DNA of 23,315 bases, taken from a virus. The stretch lies in IMG/VR virus record IMGVR_UViG_3300023179_000527, positions 1 to 23,315 of that record; one strand, written 5' to 3'. The notes below the pieces were generated by a model that saw only the letters and a program-made list of their open reading frames with translations, ran no database searches and had not been told where the DNA came from. Within the stretch, counting starts at the first letter, position 1, and every line of letters starts with the position of its first letter. This document shows, in pieces, positions 7,227 to 15,245 of the stretch. Both the position numbers and the translations under genes were made by a program.

Positions 7227-8183
7227 TTAAGCGTAAATAACAGCCTGAAGCGCAGGTGCTGAGCAGCAGAGGTTTCCTTCAACGATGATAACCGTGAAGA
7301 AAGCATCCTGATCAACTGGTCGAGCCATCTCTGGAGCGAGAGGCTTGAAGTCAGCGCCACGAACCATATCGAATGTCCAATACTTCGTATTAAGAAGTCG
7401 GCAGCTATTGGTCTCAAGAACAGACGACCCATATCCACCGTCAAATACGAAATCACATCCGTCATAGCTAAGCACACGGAATCCAGCTACAGCCTTCTTT
7501 GCAGGAAGCTGAATACGCTGAATAGCTGTGAGAGAGCTGTGAAGGTACTTCCAAGCTGTACGATCCATGAGTCCCAAATCAGGCTGCTCATCGCCACGAG
7601 TTACTTGGCTGATAGCATCAGTGATTTGTTCCTGAACGTTTGAAGCAGAAAGCGTAACGTTTACAGCAAGGTTACGAGCCCAAGTGTTGGTTCCACGGTC
7701 GATAGTTCCGTAAGTTCCAGACCCAGGGGATGTGCTTACTGCCTTCTTAATACCGTCGAACTCAAGTCCACCGGAACCAGTTCCATCGCCACGAAGCGAG
7801 GTAGAAACGGTGTTTTTAAGTCGGCTGATAGCAGCTTTCATCTTCATCTCAGCGAGATCAAGGAGAACTGCCTCATCACGGTTAGCACGACGCTCACGAC
7901 CCGAAATTGCTACAGGCTCATATACCTGCTTGATAGCAAATCGGAATGCAGTTGCATCGTCGATTGCAGCAAGATCAAATGAATCGAATCCAGCGTAAAA
8001 TCCACCTACAGCCGCATCATTGTACATGATTGGCTTACGGAGTTCATATCCACCGGAAAATTTACGAATAAGACCCTGCTCGTCCAGCGAAGCAAGAAGC
8101 GGGTTGTGGTGAAGAACCTCATCCGCAATAGCATCCGACTGGTCGAAAAGGGTCGCTACGATTGCCTCTTCTAAATTAGCCAT
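7227..8183 (-). CDS. Major capsid protein (HK97-fold type)
   Basis: The product is 318 residues. The N-terminal helix (about 8-35, DQSDAIADEVLHHNPLLASL) is followed by GGYELRKPIMYNDAAVGGF, then a long alpha segment with REREANRDEA-like spacing (seen as GRERRANRDEAVLLDLAEMK, about 95-114). The GDGTGSGGLEFDGI turn (about 132-145) matches the glycine-rich turn before the A-domain in many phage capsid proteins. Further on are LGLMDRTAWKYL and the C-terminal QDAFFTVIIVEGNLCC strand. It follows the scaffold gene, as expected. There is no obvious N-terminal delta domain, consistent with a separate scaffold protein. Its Shine-Dalgarno AAGGGA lies within an inverted repeat at 8185-8219. Confidence 0.85.
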   Translation of the reverse strand: MANLEEAIVATLFDQSDAIADEVLHHNPLLASLDEQGLIRKFSGGYELRKPIMYNDAAVGGFYAGFDSFDLAAIDDATAFRFAIKQVYEPVAISGRERRANRDEAVLLDLAEMKMKAAISRLKNTVSTSLRGDGTGSGGLEFDGIKKAVSTSPGSGTYGTIDRGTNTWARNLAVNVTLSASNVQEQITDAISQVTRGDEQPDLGLMDRTAWKYLHSSLTAIQRIQLPAKKAVAGFRVLSYDGCDFVFDGGYGSSVLETNSCRLLNTKYWTFDMVRGADFKPLAPEMARPVDQDAFFTVIIVEGNLCCSAPALQAVIYA

Positions 8184-8184
8184 T

Positions 8185-8219
8185 TTAAGTTATCCCTTAT
8201 AGTTATGGGACAACCTTAA
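8185..8219 (-). promoter_or_regulatory. Imperfect hairpin embedding the capsid gene ribosome binding site
   Basis: On the minus strand TTAAGGTTGTCCC pairs with GGGATAACTTAA (one bulge and one G-U pair) across a 10-base loop in the gap between scaffold stop and capsid ATG. The 3' arm contains the AAGGGA-type Shine-Dalgarno. The structure could moderate or time capsid translation, or protect the 5' end of a processed capsid message. Confidence 0.5.
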
Positions 8220-8223
8220 ACAG

Positions 8224-9252
8224 CTATTCTCCAGATAGGCGACGCCGCAGGTTGTCCCGAATATCTTTCGTTACTATCCTGGGAGTTCCGCTACCAGCAG
8301 AGCCAGATATGGTCTTAGCAGCCTTTCTCGCCTTTTCTACGGCTACTTGTTGCTGCTGAATTACCGGCGTTGCCTGGAGCTTTTGAGCTAATCCAGAGAA
8401 CGTCGGATTGCCGTTTACGACATAGTTATAGGCGGTTTCTAGGATCTCTTCAGCAGAGCTAAACCTACCTGTACCTGTCAACGCCTGTACCACGGGGGCC
8501 ATCTCAGCCTCTAGCTGCGAAGCTGTTTCAGGGTCACGGAACAATGGCTTACGACTTACAAACGATTCTACAGTGCGTTGATTCATGTACTCAACTGCTT
8601 TTTTTTCTTGCTCTTGTTGAATCGCTCTAAATCGCTCCTCGGCTATGCGCTCAGCCTCATCCCTTGTCAGATAGTTCTGATAGTCTGGCTGCGGCTCAGC
8701 ATTGTACTGAGCAGCTAAATCTTGGGGGGAAAGACCATAGGCTTCAAGCCACTCAATAGCTGTCTGAACTGGGTTAGCTTGCATAGCTTTATCCCAGGCA
8801 ATCGACCGTCGAGTAACATCAGCTACGGAAATACCATCCCTAGCATAATCCTCTTCATACTGCTTAATTACGTTATAGACGTTAGCAGTTTGGTCCCGAA
8901 GCTGATTTACCTCTTGCATCTTACGGTCGTACTGAGTACGAGTTTCGTATGCACGACGGTTTAGATAGGATTGTAGGATATGAGCATTTTCAGGCGTAGG
9001 ATTAAGAAACGCATCCTTCTCTGCCTTGTTCATATCCGCAGGTGGCGCAAATGCTGTTGGTTGCGTTTGCTGAGGAACAAATGTTTCTTGGCTTTGTGTA
9101 TTTTCCTCGGTTTCCTGAATGGATTCCTCTACCTCATCCTTTTCTGCTGTCTGTTTAAGCTGTTTGCTCAGCGTTTGTCGTATTGATAATTCGGCTGGCT
9201 CACGTTCTGTAACTACTTCTGTAGACTCTACATCTTGGGTGTTATCTTCCAT
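8224..9252 (-). CDS. Scaffolding protein
   Basis: The product has 342 residues from ATG 9252 (MEDNTQDVEST), preferred over an in-frame TTG at 9267 because AAAGG sits eight bases before the ATG. The sequence is strongly acidic at the N-terminus (about 1-60, rich in Glu/Gln/Thr), then almost entirely helical: YLNRRAYETRTQYDRKMQEV, RDEAERIAEERFRAIQQEQE. It ends in a basic helix, DIRDNLRRRL. Acid N-terminus, helical body, basic C-terminus and position just before the capsid gene are the standard features of internal scaffolds that guide procapsid assembly. In such proteins the basic C-terminal helix contacts the capsid lattice. The start overlaps the upstream gene by 11 bases. Confidence 0.8.
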   Translation of the reverse strand: MEDNTQDVESTEVVTEREPAELSIRQTLSKQLKQTAEKDEVEESIQETEENTQSQETFVPQQTQPTAFAPPADMNKAEKDAFLNPTPENAHILQSYLNRRAYETRTQYDRKMQEVNQLRDQTANVYNVIKQYEEDYARDGISVADVTRRSIAWDKAMQANPVQTAIEWLEAYGLSPQDLAAQYNAEPQPDYQNYLTRDEAERIAEERFRAIQQEQEKKAVEYMNQRTVESFVSRKPLFRDPETASQLEAEMAPVVQALTGTGRFSSAEEILETAYNYVVNGNPTFSGLAQKLQATPVIQQQQVAVEKARKAAKTISGSAGSGTPRIVTKDIRDNLRRRLSGE

Positions 9253-9568
9253 ATCTGTACCTTTCAATCATTTTGTCTTTTAGTTTGCTTACTAATTCAC
9301 GCTCAGTCTTGCCGCTTTCACGGTCAGACTTGTAGCCTCGGTCGTAAGCGTCACCTACTTCTATTGCTCCAGCGGCACGATACGCCGCTCTTAATTTACT
9401 TTTACTTGTGTAAATCTCTTTAGGATTAAGTGGGTTTCGGGTTGGTTCCATCTCATCCTGAATAAATAAGTCCCTCGCATTGGACTGATATTCTCTATCA
9501 ACTTCCTCAATCGGAACTACTTTTTTTTGCTTATAACAGTATTGAAATAGCTTATATTTAGTCGTCAT
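9242..9568 (-). CDS. Conserved-looking small phage protein between portal and scaffold regions
   Basis: The product has 108 residues from ATG 9568, which overlaps the preceding stop by 11 bases; longer in-frame starts extend far into the previous gene. The body contains FIQDEMEPTRNPLNPKEIYT, SKSKLRAAYRAAGAIEVGD and a basic C-terminus with YKSDRESG. I recognise the DEM-x-PT ... SKS-x-RA-x-x-RA-x-G-x-x-E-G pattern from uncharacterised phage proteins encoded just before head genes. The two Cys near its start zone do not make a convincing zinc site. Function is unknown; position suggests a head assembly accessory. Confidence 0.65.
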   Translation of the reverse strand: MTTKYKLFQYCYKQKKVVPIEEVDREYQSNARDLFIQDEMEPTRNPLNPKEIYTSKSKLRAAYRAAGAIEVGDAYDRGYKSDRESGKTERELVSKLKDKMIERYRYGR

Positions 9569-10040
9569 CGTCTTCATCCATTGAAGCAAACAAAAGTAAA
9601 ACCTTGATACGTTTTGCTTTGTCTTTTTTACGTTTGGTTTCAATTTCACGCTGAATGGCATCATAAACGGCGATAGCCATTTGCGTTATTTCAGCTTTGA
9701 ACTCGTCGTGATACCGCCGCATAAGCTGACGAGCATGGTCAGTAGCGGCTATTTGAACCCTTAGCTCTTCAGCTAACTTTTGCTGTGTTAGGCGAAGCGA
9801 TTCTTGCAACGCAATATCCGCTGCAATCTGCTCTAGTCTTTGGCCAGCAGCGATTTGCTGTTTAATTAGTGTTTTTAATTCAAGCTGCTTTTTACGAGAC
9901 TTCTTACGCTTCTGCTTAGCTTTGAGCATAGCAGCGGCGTATTGTTCTTCATAAATTTCATCAAAGCTCTTTCTAAACCCATCAGGGTCAAGCAGTTGCA
10001 CCTGCAAATAACTCTGAGGTGGCTTAAATATTAAAAACAT
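9558..10040 (-). CDS. Helical, highly charged protein of unknown function
   Basis: The product is 160 residues: a short hydrophobic start (MFLIFKPPQSYLQVQLL), a long Lys/Arg/Gln/Glu/Ala-rich helix (about 30-145, with KAKQKRKKSRKKQLEL), and an acidic end of MDEDDDD. The pattern predicts an extended coiled coil. It starts in a TAATG overlap with the upstream gene, and its last codons overlap the start of the next. Nothing identifies an enzyme. Its place just before the scaffold suggests a structural or chaperone role, which is only inference. Confidence 0.65.
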   Translation of the reverse strand: MFLIFKPPQSYLQVQLLDPDGFRKSFDEIYEEQYAAAMLKAKQKRKKSRKKQLELKTLIKQQIAAGQRLEQIAADIALQESLRLTQQKLAEELRVQIAATDHARQLMRRYHDEFKAEITQMAIAVYDAIQREIETKRKKDKAKRIKVLLLFASMDEDDDD

Positions 10041-10345
10041 TACGCACTGGGTACGTCAGTTATTTCTATTGGCAGCTTCGTAATATCGTCCAATGCTGCG
10101 TCTGTAGCTGCTGCGGCTGCAATCTCCTTAGCCTTGAGAGCTTCACGATCAGCTTGAGTTGCTGCCATTGGCGCATACGACTTAACACGAGAGCGAATGA
10201 AGCCAGTCAGATACTCCTGAGCTACTTGCTCCTTGGTCAGTTCACCTTCAGGGTCATATTTGCCGTAGTAAGCAAGAGCTTCAATAGCCGCAAGAATGTC
10301 TGCCTCTTCGCCTTCGTATCTGATGTTAATTATCTTTCTTGGCAT
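10040..10345 (-). CDS. Small protein of unknown function with a helical C-terminal half
   Basis: The product has 101 residues from ATG 10345 (MPRKIINIRYEGEEADILAA), chosen because GGGAGAGGAAG precedes it directly; an upstream in-frame start would lie inside the small gene at 10326-10484. A beta strand (PRKIINIRYEG) is followed by an amphipathic helix, a KYDPEGELTKEQ turn, and an Ala/Lys/Glu-rich helix ending TKLPIEITDVPSA. No family recognised. It overlaps the end of the 52-residue gene by 20 bases and ends in a TAATG overlap with the next. Confidence 0.65.
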   Translation of the reverse strand: MPRKIINIRYEGEEADILAAIEALAYYGKYDPEGELTKEQVAQEYLTGFIRSRVKSYAPMAATQADREALKAKEIAAAAATDAALDDITKLPIEITDVPSA

Positions 10346-10484
10346 CTTCCTCTCCCTTGAGTTTGTCAATTTGCTGAACAAGGTTATTGATATGCTGCGT
10401 TAGCTGCATTTGCGCTGCCTTAGCTTTCTCAAGTTCCAAGAACGCACGTCCCATTTCTGCTTCTAAAAGTGTCTTCTGATCCAT
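10326..10484 (-). CDS. Small coiled-coil peptide gene (52 residues)
   Basis: ATG at 10484 forms a TAATG overlap with the tail fibre stop. The product begins MDQKTLLEAEMGRAFLELEK and continues as a regular Leu/Ile/Gln heptad-like helix with QLTQHINNLVQQIDKL, ending KKDN. It is short but well placed: coupled to the gene before, with a Shine-Dalgarno for the next gene inside its own end. Small coiled-coil proteins next to fibre genes sometimes act as fibre chaperones; here that is only a suggestion. Confidence 0.6.
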   Translation of the reverse strand: MDQKTLLEAEMGRAFLELEKAKAAQMQLTQHINNLVQQIDKLKGEEDAKKDN

Positions 10485-12427
10485 TATGCTAACCATCCAT
10501 AATTACGTAACGCTTTTACCACCTGCGCTATTGTATATCCGTCAAATGTGCTTGCACTGTTTACCGTCGTTCCGGAGTTAGCGGCGAATGTAGAGGAACC
10601 TACCGACGTTGTTGCTTGGACGCTACCTCCTGTACCAAAGACGGCTATCGGACCGTTCGGGGATGTTTGTATTTGCACCTGACCGTAAATCGCATTTCCG
10701 TCAAATCCTCCCGCAATGAACACTTCACCACCAGGATTATTTGTATCTGTGTTGCCGCCATAAATAAAAACATTGCCGCCGGTTTGGGCTCCGAAACCTC
10801 CTCCTATGCTTACGTTTCCACCATCAGCTACTCCGTTACCGGCATAAATTAATACCGGTCCACCGTTAGTGTCGTTACTATTACCCGCTTGAAGACTAAC
10901 TGTTCCGCCGGTTTGTGTGCCGGCTTCACCTGCGACCAAATTAATGCTACCGCCATTATTATCAGCGCTACTACCGGCTCCTAGGTTTATATTACCGCCT
11001 GCACCATTAGAGGTAGAACTTCCGGCTATTAAGTTGATATAGCCGCCTGGTGCGTCGTCGACTACCTGGATTGAAATGTTAAAATTGCCTGTCTGCGTGC
11101 CGTAATTGGTTGCTAATATATTAAAATCAATACCAGGATATGCGAATGTTTGGAAATCTTCACCTGAAGTAAAAAAGAGTTTGCCTTCTCCATAAATACC
11201 TGCGCCGTCTGAAAAATTCGGAGCTTTGAATCGTGTGTAAATGTAATCGCTTGAATTAAATACAACAAAACCACCAACATCACCGCCAGAGTTGGAAATC
11301 TGATCGGATGTAAGTATGTCATACGCCCCGCCAGGAGTTAGTGCGTCCGGTGTAAAAAACCTACCGAGTGAATCAAAAGTCCACTGCAATGCTCCACCGA
11401 CAGCAACGCCAAGTTCGTCGCCGTTGGGATTGTAAAAACCTGTATTGTTGTCACCAACAAAACTATGAGAGGGAGCCAATGCTGTACCGGCTATAGTAAG
11501 GCACGAACCTGCTAACACTAAACCAGCCGAGGTGAAAGTAGCTCTAAGAACACCGCCAGTCGTTACAGAAAGTTGATCCGCCGACGAAACGTAAAAGCCA
11601 GTATTGGTATCTCCTGCAAACGTAATCGCTGGATAAATAGCAGAGTTGTTACCGTGTGCAACTATCTGACCGCTTGCCTGAATATCGCCTGTGACATTGA
11701 TTCCGTTAGTAACGAGACCGCCAGAACTGGCGTAATTAGTTACGCTAAAATTATCAAGCTGCCATCCGTTTGAAACGTCGTCGGTTGCGTTTTGTCCAAT
11801 GGTTCCCGCTGACAGTCCGCAAAGTCCCGCTGCGGTAATGCCTGTATCGCTAGTAATTTTTACGATAACATCGTTAGCATACACGACAATGTTTGAGCCT
11901 ACCGCTCTAACTCGCCAGACGGCTCCTATCGCCATGCTTATCGATGTAGCTCCGAGGTTAGTCCATACTCCTGCAACTTTTTTGTATAAGATGCAGTTTG
12001 CTGGCGTACTTGAGAGCGTTAGCAAATAGAAGTTGCTGGCATTAACGTATCTAAAAACCAGTCCGACAACATTACTGCCGGTAAGAACAGTAGACGCTGT
12101 AATCGAAACTTCAACCGCTGCTGCTGGTGCTACGTTGTTAGCAAGGTACAAACATCCTACGTTAGCTAGTGTTGTTGTCGGACGTACTGTGCCGTTGTTG
12201 AAAACGCTATACGTTGCGCCGCCAGTGCTAAGAGCAAGCGACCAGTTTGTGCCTACGTTTGGAGTGTGCAAGTTAAGGAGCGTTGTCGATGCTTCCGTAA
12301 ACGTGTCGGAGAACACCGTTGATCCAGTAGGAGCGATAAAAGCGTTGTCAGGCGCACGAACCGTTTGCAAATTCTGTACGGTGTCAAACGCTCCTGACAA
12401 CGGATTGAAAACGTAATTGTATCCCAC
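10484..12427 (-). CDS. Tail fibre / receptor-binding protein with lectin-like domain and Gly-rich beta repeats
   Basis: The 647-residue product starts at GTG 12427 in a TAGTG overlap, with GAGGAG just upstream. The N-terminus YNYVFNPLSGAFD is typical of fibre attachment ends. A concanavalin-like (laminin G type) domain follows at about 38-230, with FSDTFTEA at its start. Two fibre repeats follow with the core GDTNTGFY and GDNNTGFY (about 270-355). From about 455 to 600 there are seven or eight short repeats of the form GG-x-(V/I)-x-(L/I)-x-AG, suggesting a stacked beta structure. The C-terminus ends TIAQVVKALRNYGWLA. It would bind the host surface. The position between portal and scaffold is unusual for this class. 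Confidence 0.85.
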   Translation of the reverse strand: MGYNYVFNPLSGAFDTVQNLQTVRAPDNAFIAPTGSTVFSDTFTEASTTLLNLHTPNVGTNWSLALSTGGATYSVFNNGTVRPTTTLANVGCLYLANNVAPAAAVEVSITASTVLTGSNVVGLVFRYVNASNFYLLTLSSTPANCILYKKVAGVWTNLGATSISMAIGAVWRVRAVGSNIVVYANDVIVKITSDTGITAAGLCGLSAGTIGQNATDDVSNGWQLDNFSVTNYASSGGLVTNGINVTGDIQASGQIVAHGNNSAIYPAITFAGDTNTGFYVSSADQLSVTTGGVLRATFTSAGLVLAGSCLTIAGTALAPSHSFVGDNNTGFYNPNGDELGVAVGGALQWTFDSLGRFFTPDALTPGGAYDILTSDQISNSGGDVGGFVVFNSSDYIYTRFKAPNFSDGAGIYGEGKLFFTSGEDFQTFAYPGIDFNILATNYGTQTGNFNISIQVVDDAPGGYINLIAGSSTSNGAGGNINLGAGSSADNNGGSINLVAGEAGTQTGGTVSLQAGNSNDTNGGPVLIYAGNGVADGGNVSIGGGFGAQTGGNVFIYGGNTDTNNPGGEVFIAGGFDGNAIYGQVQIQTSPNGPIAVFGTGGSVQATTSVGSSTFAANSGTTVNSASTFDGYTIAQVVKALRNYGWLA

Positions 12428-12675
12428 TAGCTCCTCACTACGCTTGTAAGATTATCTCCAGTGTAGCCGAGAGTGAGAGTAGCTACCGTGACTCCACCCA
12501 ACTTATACACTACGCCAGTCAGGTTAGTTCCTGTATAGCTCAAAACGATCTCGTCATGCGGCTGGTTAGCAATACCGGAAACAATCTCCTGATAAACGCT
12601 GCCGCTACGAACAACGGTAGCTACAGGAATATCAGGATTAACTGATGCTGCGGAGTTGGATACTGTCGTACTCAT
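12427..12675 (-). CDS. Small beta-rich protein of unknown function, coupled to portal and fibre genes
   Basis: The product is 82 residues. After a Ser/Val-rich N-terminus it has two similar strands, LSYTGTNLTGVVYKLGGVT and LGYTGDNLTSVVRS, separated by VATLT. The internal repeat YTG-x-NLT-x-VV suggests a small beta sandwich or a fibre-associated element. The start overlaps the portal stop as TAATG with GAGGAAAT upstream, and its stop overlaps the fibre GTG. Coupling to the fibre gene suggests that it works with the fibre or its attachment; this is inference. Confidence 0.65.
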   Translation of the reverse strand: MSTTVSNSAASVNPDIPVATVVRSGSVYQEIVSGIANQPHDEIVLSYTGTNLTGVVYKLGGVTVATLTLGYTGDNLTSVVRS

Positions 12676-15245
12676 TAGTCGATTTCCTCAATATCAATTC
12701 CAACAGGATTACCTTGGTCATCCATTACAATCTTGCCACGCTTCTTACGAGCTTTCTTCTTCTCTCGCTCAACAATTACAGGCTTATCGCTCTGAAACAT
12801 GATGGATTGCGCTGGCTGTCTATCAATGGCTTCCATCGACAACCGAAGCCGCTCAATTTGCTGTTCAGAAGCTAATCGCCTTTCTTCCATGAGCTTTTCA
12901 GACTCAGATAGCTTAATACGCATCTGCTCAAGCTCAAGTTTCTGAATATCAAGAATCTGCGCCATGCGATTAGTTTCTTGAGTAATAGCTTGCTTATTAG
13001 CATCGGACTCAGACATCGCCTGAACTTTAAGCATATCAACCTGAACGGATGATTGCTTAACCTGAACCTCTTGTTGAGCGAGTGCAAGTTCTTGCTGCTT
13101 CATGTACTCCTCAACTTGTTGCTTCTGAATAGCAAGCTGAGCATCAAGCTGGTCACGCTGCATTTTGAGCTGCTGCTCTTGGTATGCAAGCTGATTCTTG
13201 GTCGCCTTATCTTGCATCTCCATTTGCATGACTTGAATCTTAGCTTGAGACTCAACTTGTGCTATTTGTAGACGCCCCTGTACCTCAAGCGTTGTCGGGT
13301 CCGGAGGCGGCGGTTGCTTAGCTGCCTCTTCCTTAGCTTTCGCAATTTCTCCAATTTGCTGCATAGCCTTCGTAAAAATGCCATCTAGCTCCTTGCCTCC
13401 CTTCATTCGTTTAATCATGTTCTGGAACAAGGATAAGCTAAAATCCAAAAGCGGTGGATATTGCTCAACCAAACCACGCATTTGGTCGAAGAACATTCCA
13501 GCTTTTTCAATCAGCATAGCGCCATCTTGCTGCTGCTGCTGTTGGTCGATAGCAACCATGCTGTCGGAAGCAATTTGGATGCGGTAATTGCGCTGCTTAT
13601 TGTCACGCAGAATACCCATTACCTGCTGCTTCATATCCTCAAGAAGCTGTTGTGGGTCTGGCTGCGGTGGTGCCATTGGTGGCATCGGAGCCATACCTGT
13701 ATCACCAGGTGGCATACCCTCTGGACCAGGCTCCGGCATTGGAGGAGGTGGGGGAATGTAAATAGTTGGTTCAATCAGAACATTAGCATCGCCAACATCC
13801 ATGATTGTTTCTTCCTCAAATTGTTCCGCAATAATCGTGCCAAGATTGCTAATGGCATCTGACACAAACTTGCTAAACATATTCTGGCGAACTACCAAAC
13901 CAAGTGACGACCACTGATTTTCGAGCCGATTAGCCGTAGCCGACTTATATTGCTCGCTTGTGCCACGAAGCAAATCAGATACTTTGAGCGTTTCGTAAAG
14001 CTGCTGCAAAGCTGTCTGTCGAGCGCCTTGAAGCACGTTAAGAGCATTTACGAATGGCTCTACTGGGTAGAACTCCATGCCAGCTCCCATACCACCACGA
14101 CCCTTGTAAGACGGCCAGTTGGTTACTGGAGTACCTTTTAAGTCGCCAGAGAACACTTGCTCTACCTGCTGACCCATAGCAGCGTCGTAAAGGAAGTTAG
14201 TTCTAATGGCTTGGGTTACAGCGTGAATACGGGTAGTAAGACGCTCAACCTCAAGGATTTGGTCTTTTACGTGAGCATAATCAGAAACTGGAATTACGCT
14301 ATCTGGGTCGCATGACTGCCTGATAACCGAACATGGATAGAACCGCTCAAACTTAGTTGGCGGCTCAGACGACTCAATAATTGGCTTTTCGCCGTTCTTC
14401 TGAAGCCAGTAAACCTTGTTAGTCGCTTCGCACCAAATCTCGTGCAGCTCAGCTTTCCCTTCGTATTTATCCTCATTACGAGATATGTCTTTCTTAATTA
14501 TTTCGGGGAACGAATCGTAGGTTAGATCGTCAGCAACTTCACGGCCAAACAGCTCCTCTGCTTGCATCCTATCCAGGAACGCCTTTCTTGATTGCCATTC
14601 AATCTCGCTTTCATTACGAGCGTCAGAACAGTCATAATCGTTGTATTGAACAATATCTAAGATAGCTTTTTCGCTTACTTTCTTCTCAATCTCTAATGAC
14701 GCTATAAAAAGATTGCTTCCCGCTGGTTGAAGTATTTCAGTATCGCCTGTGTATGGCTGACCAGTGCCATCAATTAGCTGACCGCTTGGGTCTTTGATTA
14801 CAGCTATCTCTTGGAATACCTTCTCAAACTTGGCAGCGTACCTTGCCCAAAGCACACCTTGACCCGTGAGCAAAAACTGTAGTGCAGCGTTATAACCTAC
14901 CTTGTCAAAGTCAAAGTGCATATCCATAGCGTACTGGGTGTTACGCTCTAGAATTACGCTACCAAGTTCATACGGTATTCCGCCTGTACGCTTGCGGAGA
15001 TTTACTTCTGCCTTGGGAGTTGAAGAGTAAAAAGCAGGAAGCAAAGTATTAATACAATACCACCAAACATTAAGTCGTCGTTCCGCATCGTTAAGAATTC
15101 CTACCTTCTTCTGAGCGTTATAAACACGGATTGATTCTTCTGCGGCTTCTATGAACTTTTTGCGGCGTTCTTGGGATTGAGTAATTTGCGACTTCCACCA
15201 GCGAGGCGAGTATTTCTGAACCAGTGGCTTAATCTTTACACTCAT
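12675..15245 (-). CDS. Portal protein (P22-like) with long proline hinge and coiled-coil C-terminus
   Basis: The 856-residue product directly follows terL in an ATGA overlap. The N-terminal portion has RRLNVWWYCINTLLPAFY (about 57-74) and later DYDCSDARN, ELHEIWCEATNKVYWLQKNG, RFYPCSVIRQSCDPDSVIPV and RTNFLYDAAMG, the pattern of P22-type portals. A proline block (about 520-560, PPPPPMPEPGPEG onward) acts as a hinge. It is followed by a glutamine run near 590 and a roughly 200-residue Gln/Lys/Glu coiled coil (about 650-810) with a basic end, KKKARKKRGK. It forms the DNA entry ring at one capsid vertex and nucleates the head. At 856 residues it is longer than P22 gp1 (725). Confidence 0.88.
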   Translation of the reverse strand: MSVKIKPLVQKYSPRWWKSQITQSQERRKKFIEAAEESIRVYNAQKKVGILNDAERRLNVWWYCINTLLPAFYSSTPKAEVNLRKRTGGIPYELGSVILERNTQYAMDMHFDFDKVGYNAALQFLLTGQGVLWARYAAKFEKVFQEIAVIKDPSGQLIDGTGQPYTGDTEILQPAGSNLFIASLEIEKKVSEKAILDIVQYNDYDCSDARNESEIEWQSRKAFLDRMQAEELFGREVADDLTYDSFPEIIKKDISRNEDKYEGKAELHEIWCEATNKVYWLQKNGEKPIIESSEPPTKFERFYPCSVIRQSCDPDSVIPVSDYAHVKDQILEVERLTTRIHAVTQAIRTNFLYDAAMGQQVEQVFSGDLKGTPVTNWPSYKGRGGMGAGMEFYPVEPFVNALNVLQGARQTALQQLYETLKVSDLLRGTSEQYKSATANRLENQWSSLGLVVRQNMFSKFVSDAISNLGTIIAEQFEEETIMDVGDANVLIEPTIYIPPPPPMPEPGPEGMPPGDTGMAPMPPMAPPQPDPQQLLEDMKQQVMGILRDNKQRNYRIQIASDSMVAIDQQQQQQDGAMLIEKAGMFFDQMRGLVEQYPPLLDFSLSLFQNMIKRMKGGKELDGIFTKAMQQIGEIAKAKEEAAKQPPPPDPTTLEVQGRLQIAQVESQAKIQVMQMEMQDKATKNQLAYQEQQLKMQRDQLDAQLAIQKQQVEEYMKQQELALAQQEVQVKQSSVQVDMLKVQAMSESDANKQAITQETNRMAQILDIQKLELEQMRIKLSESEKLMEERRLASEQQIERLRLSMEAIDRQPAQSIMFQSDKPVIVEREKKKARKKRGKIVMDDQGNPVGIDIEEID

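Noticed and set aside
9569-9664. The longest possible start of the 108-residue gene
   Set aside because: It would overlap the preceding gene by over 100 bases, and the extra residues look like a frame shadow.
13461-13862. A 133-codon plus-strand open frame
   Set aside because: Antisense to the portal glutamine and proline repeats; His/Trp/Leu-rich product of repeat origin.
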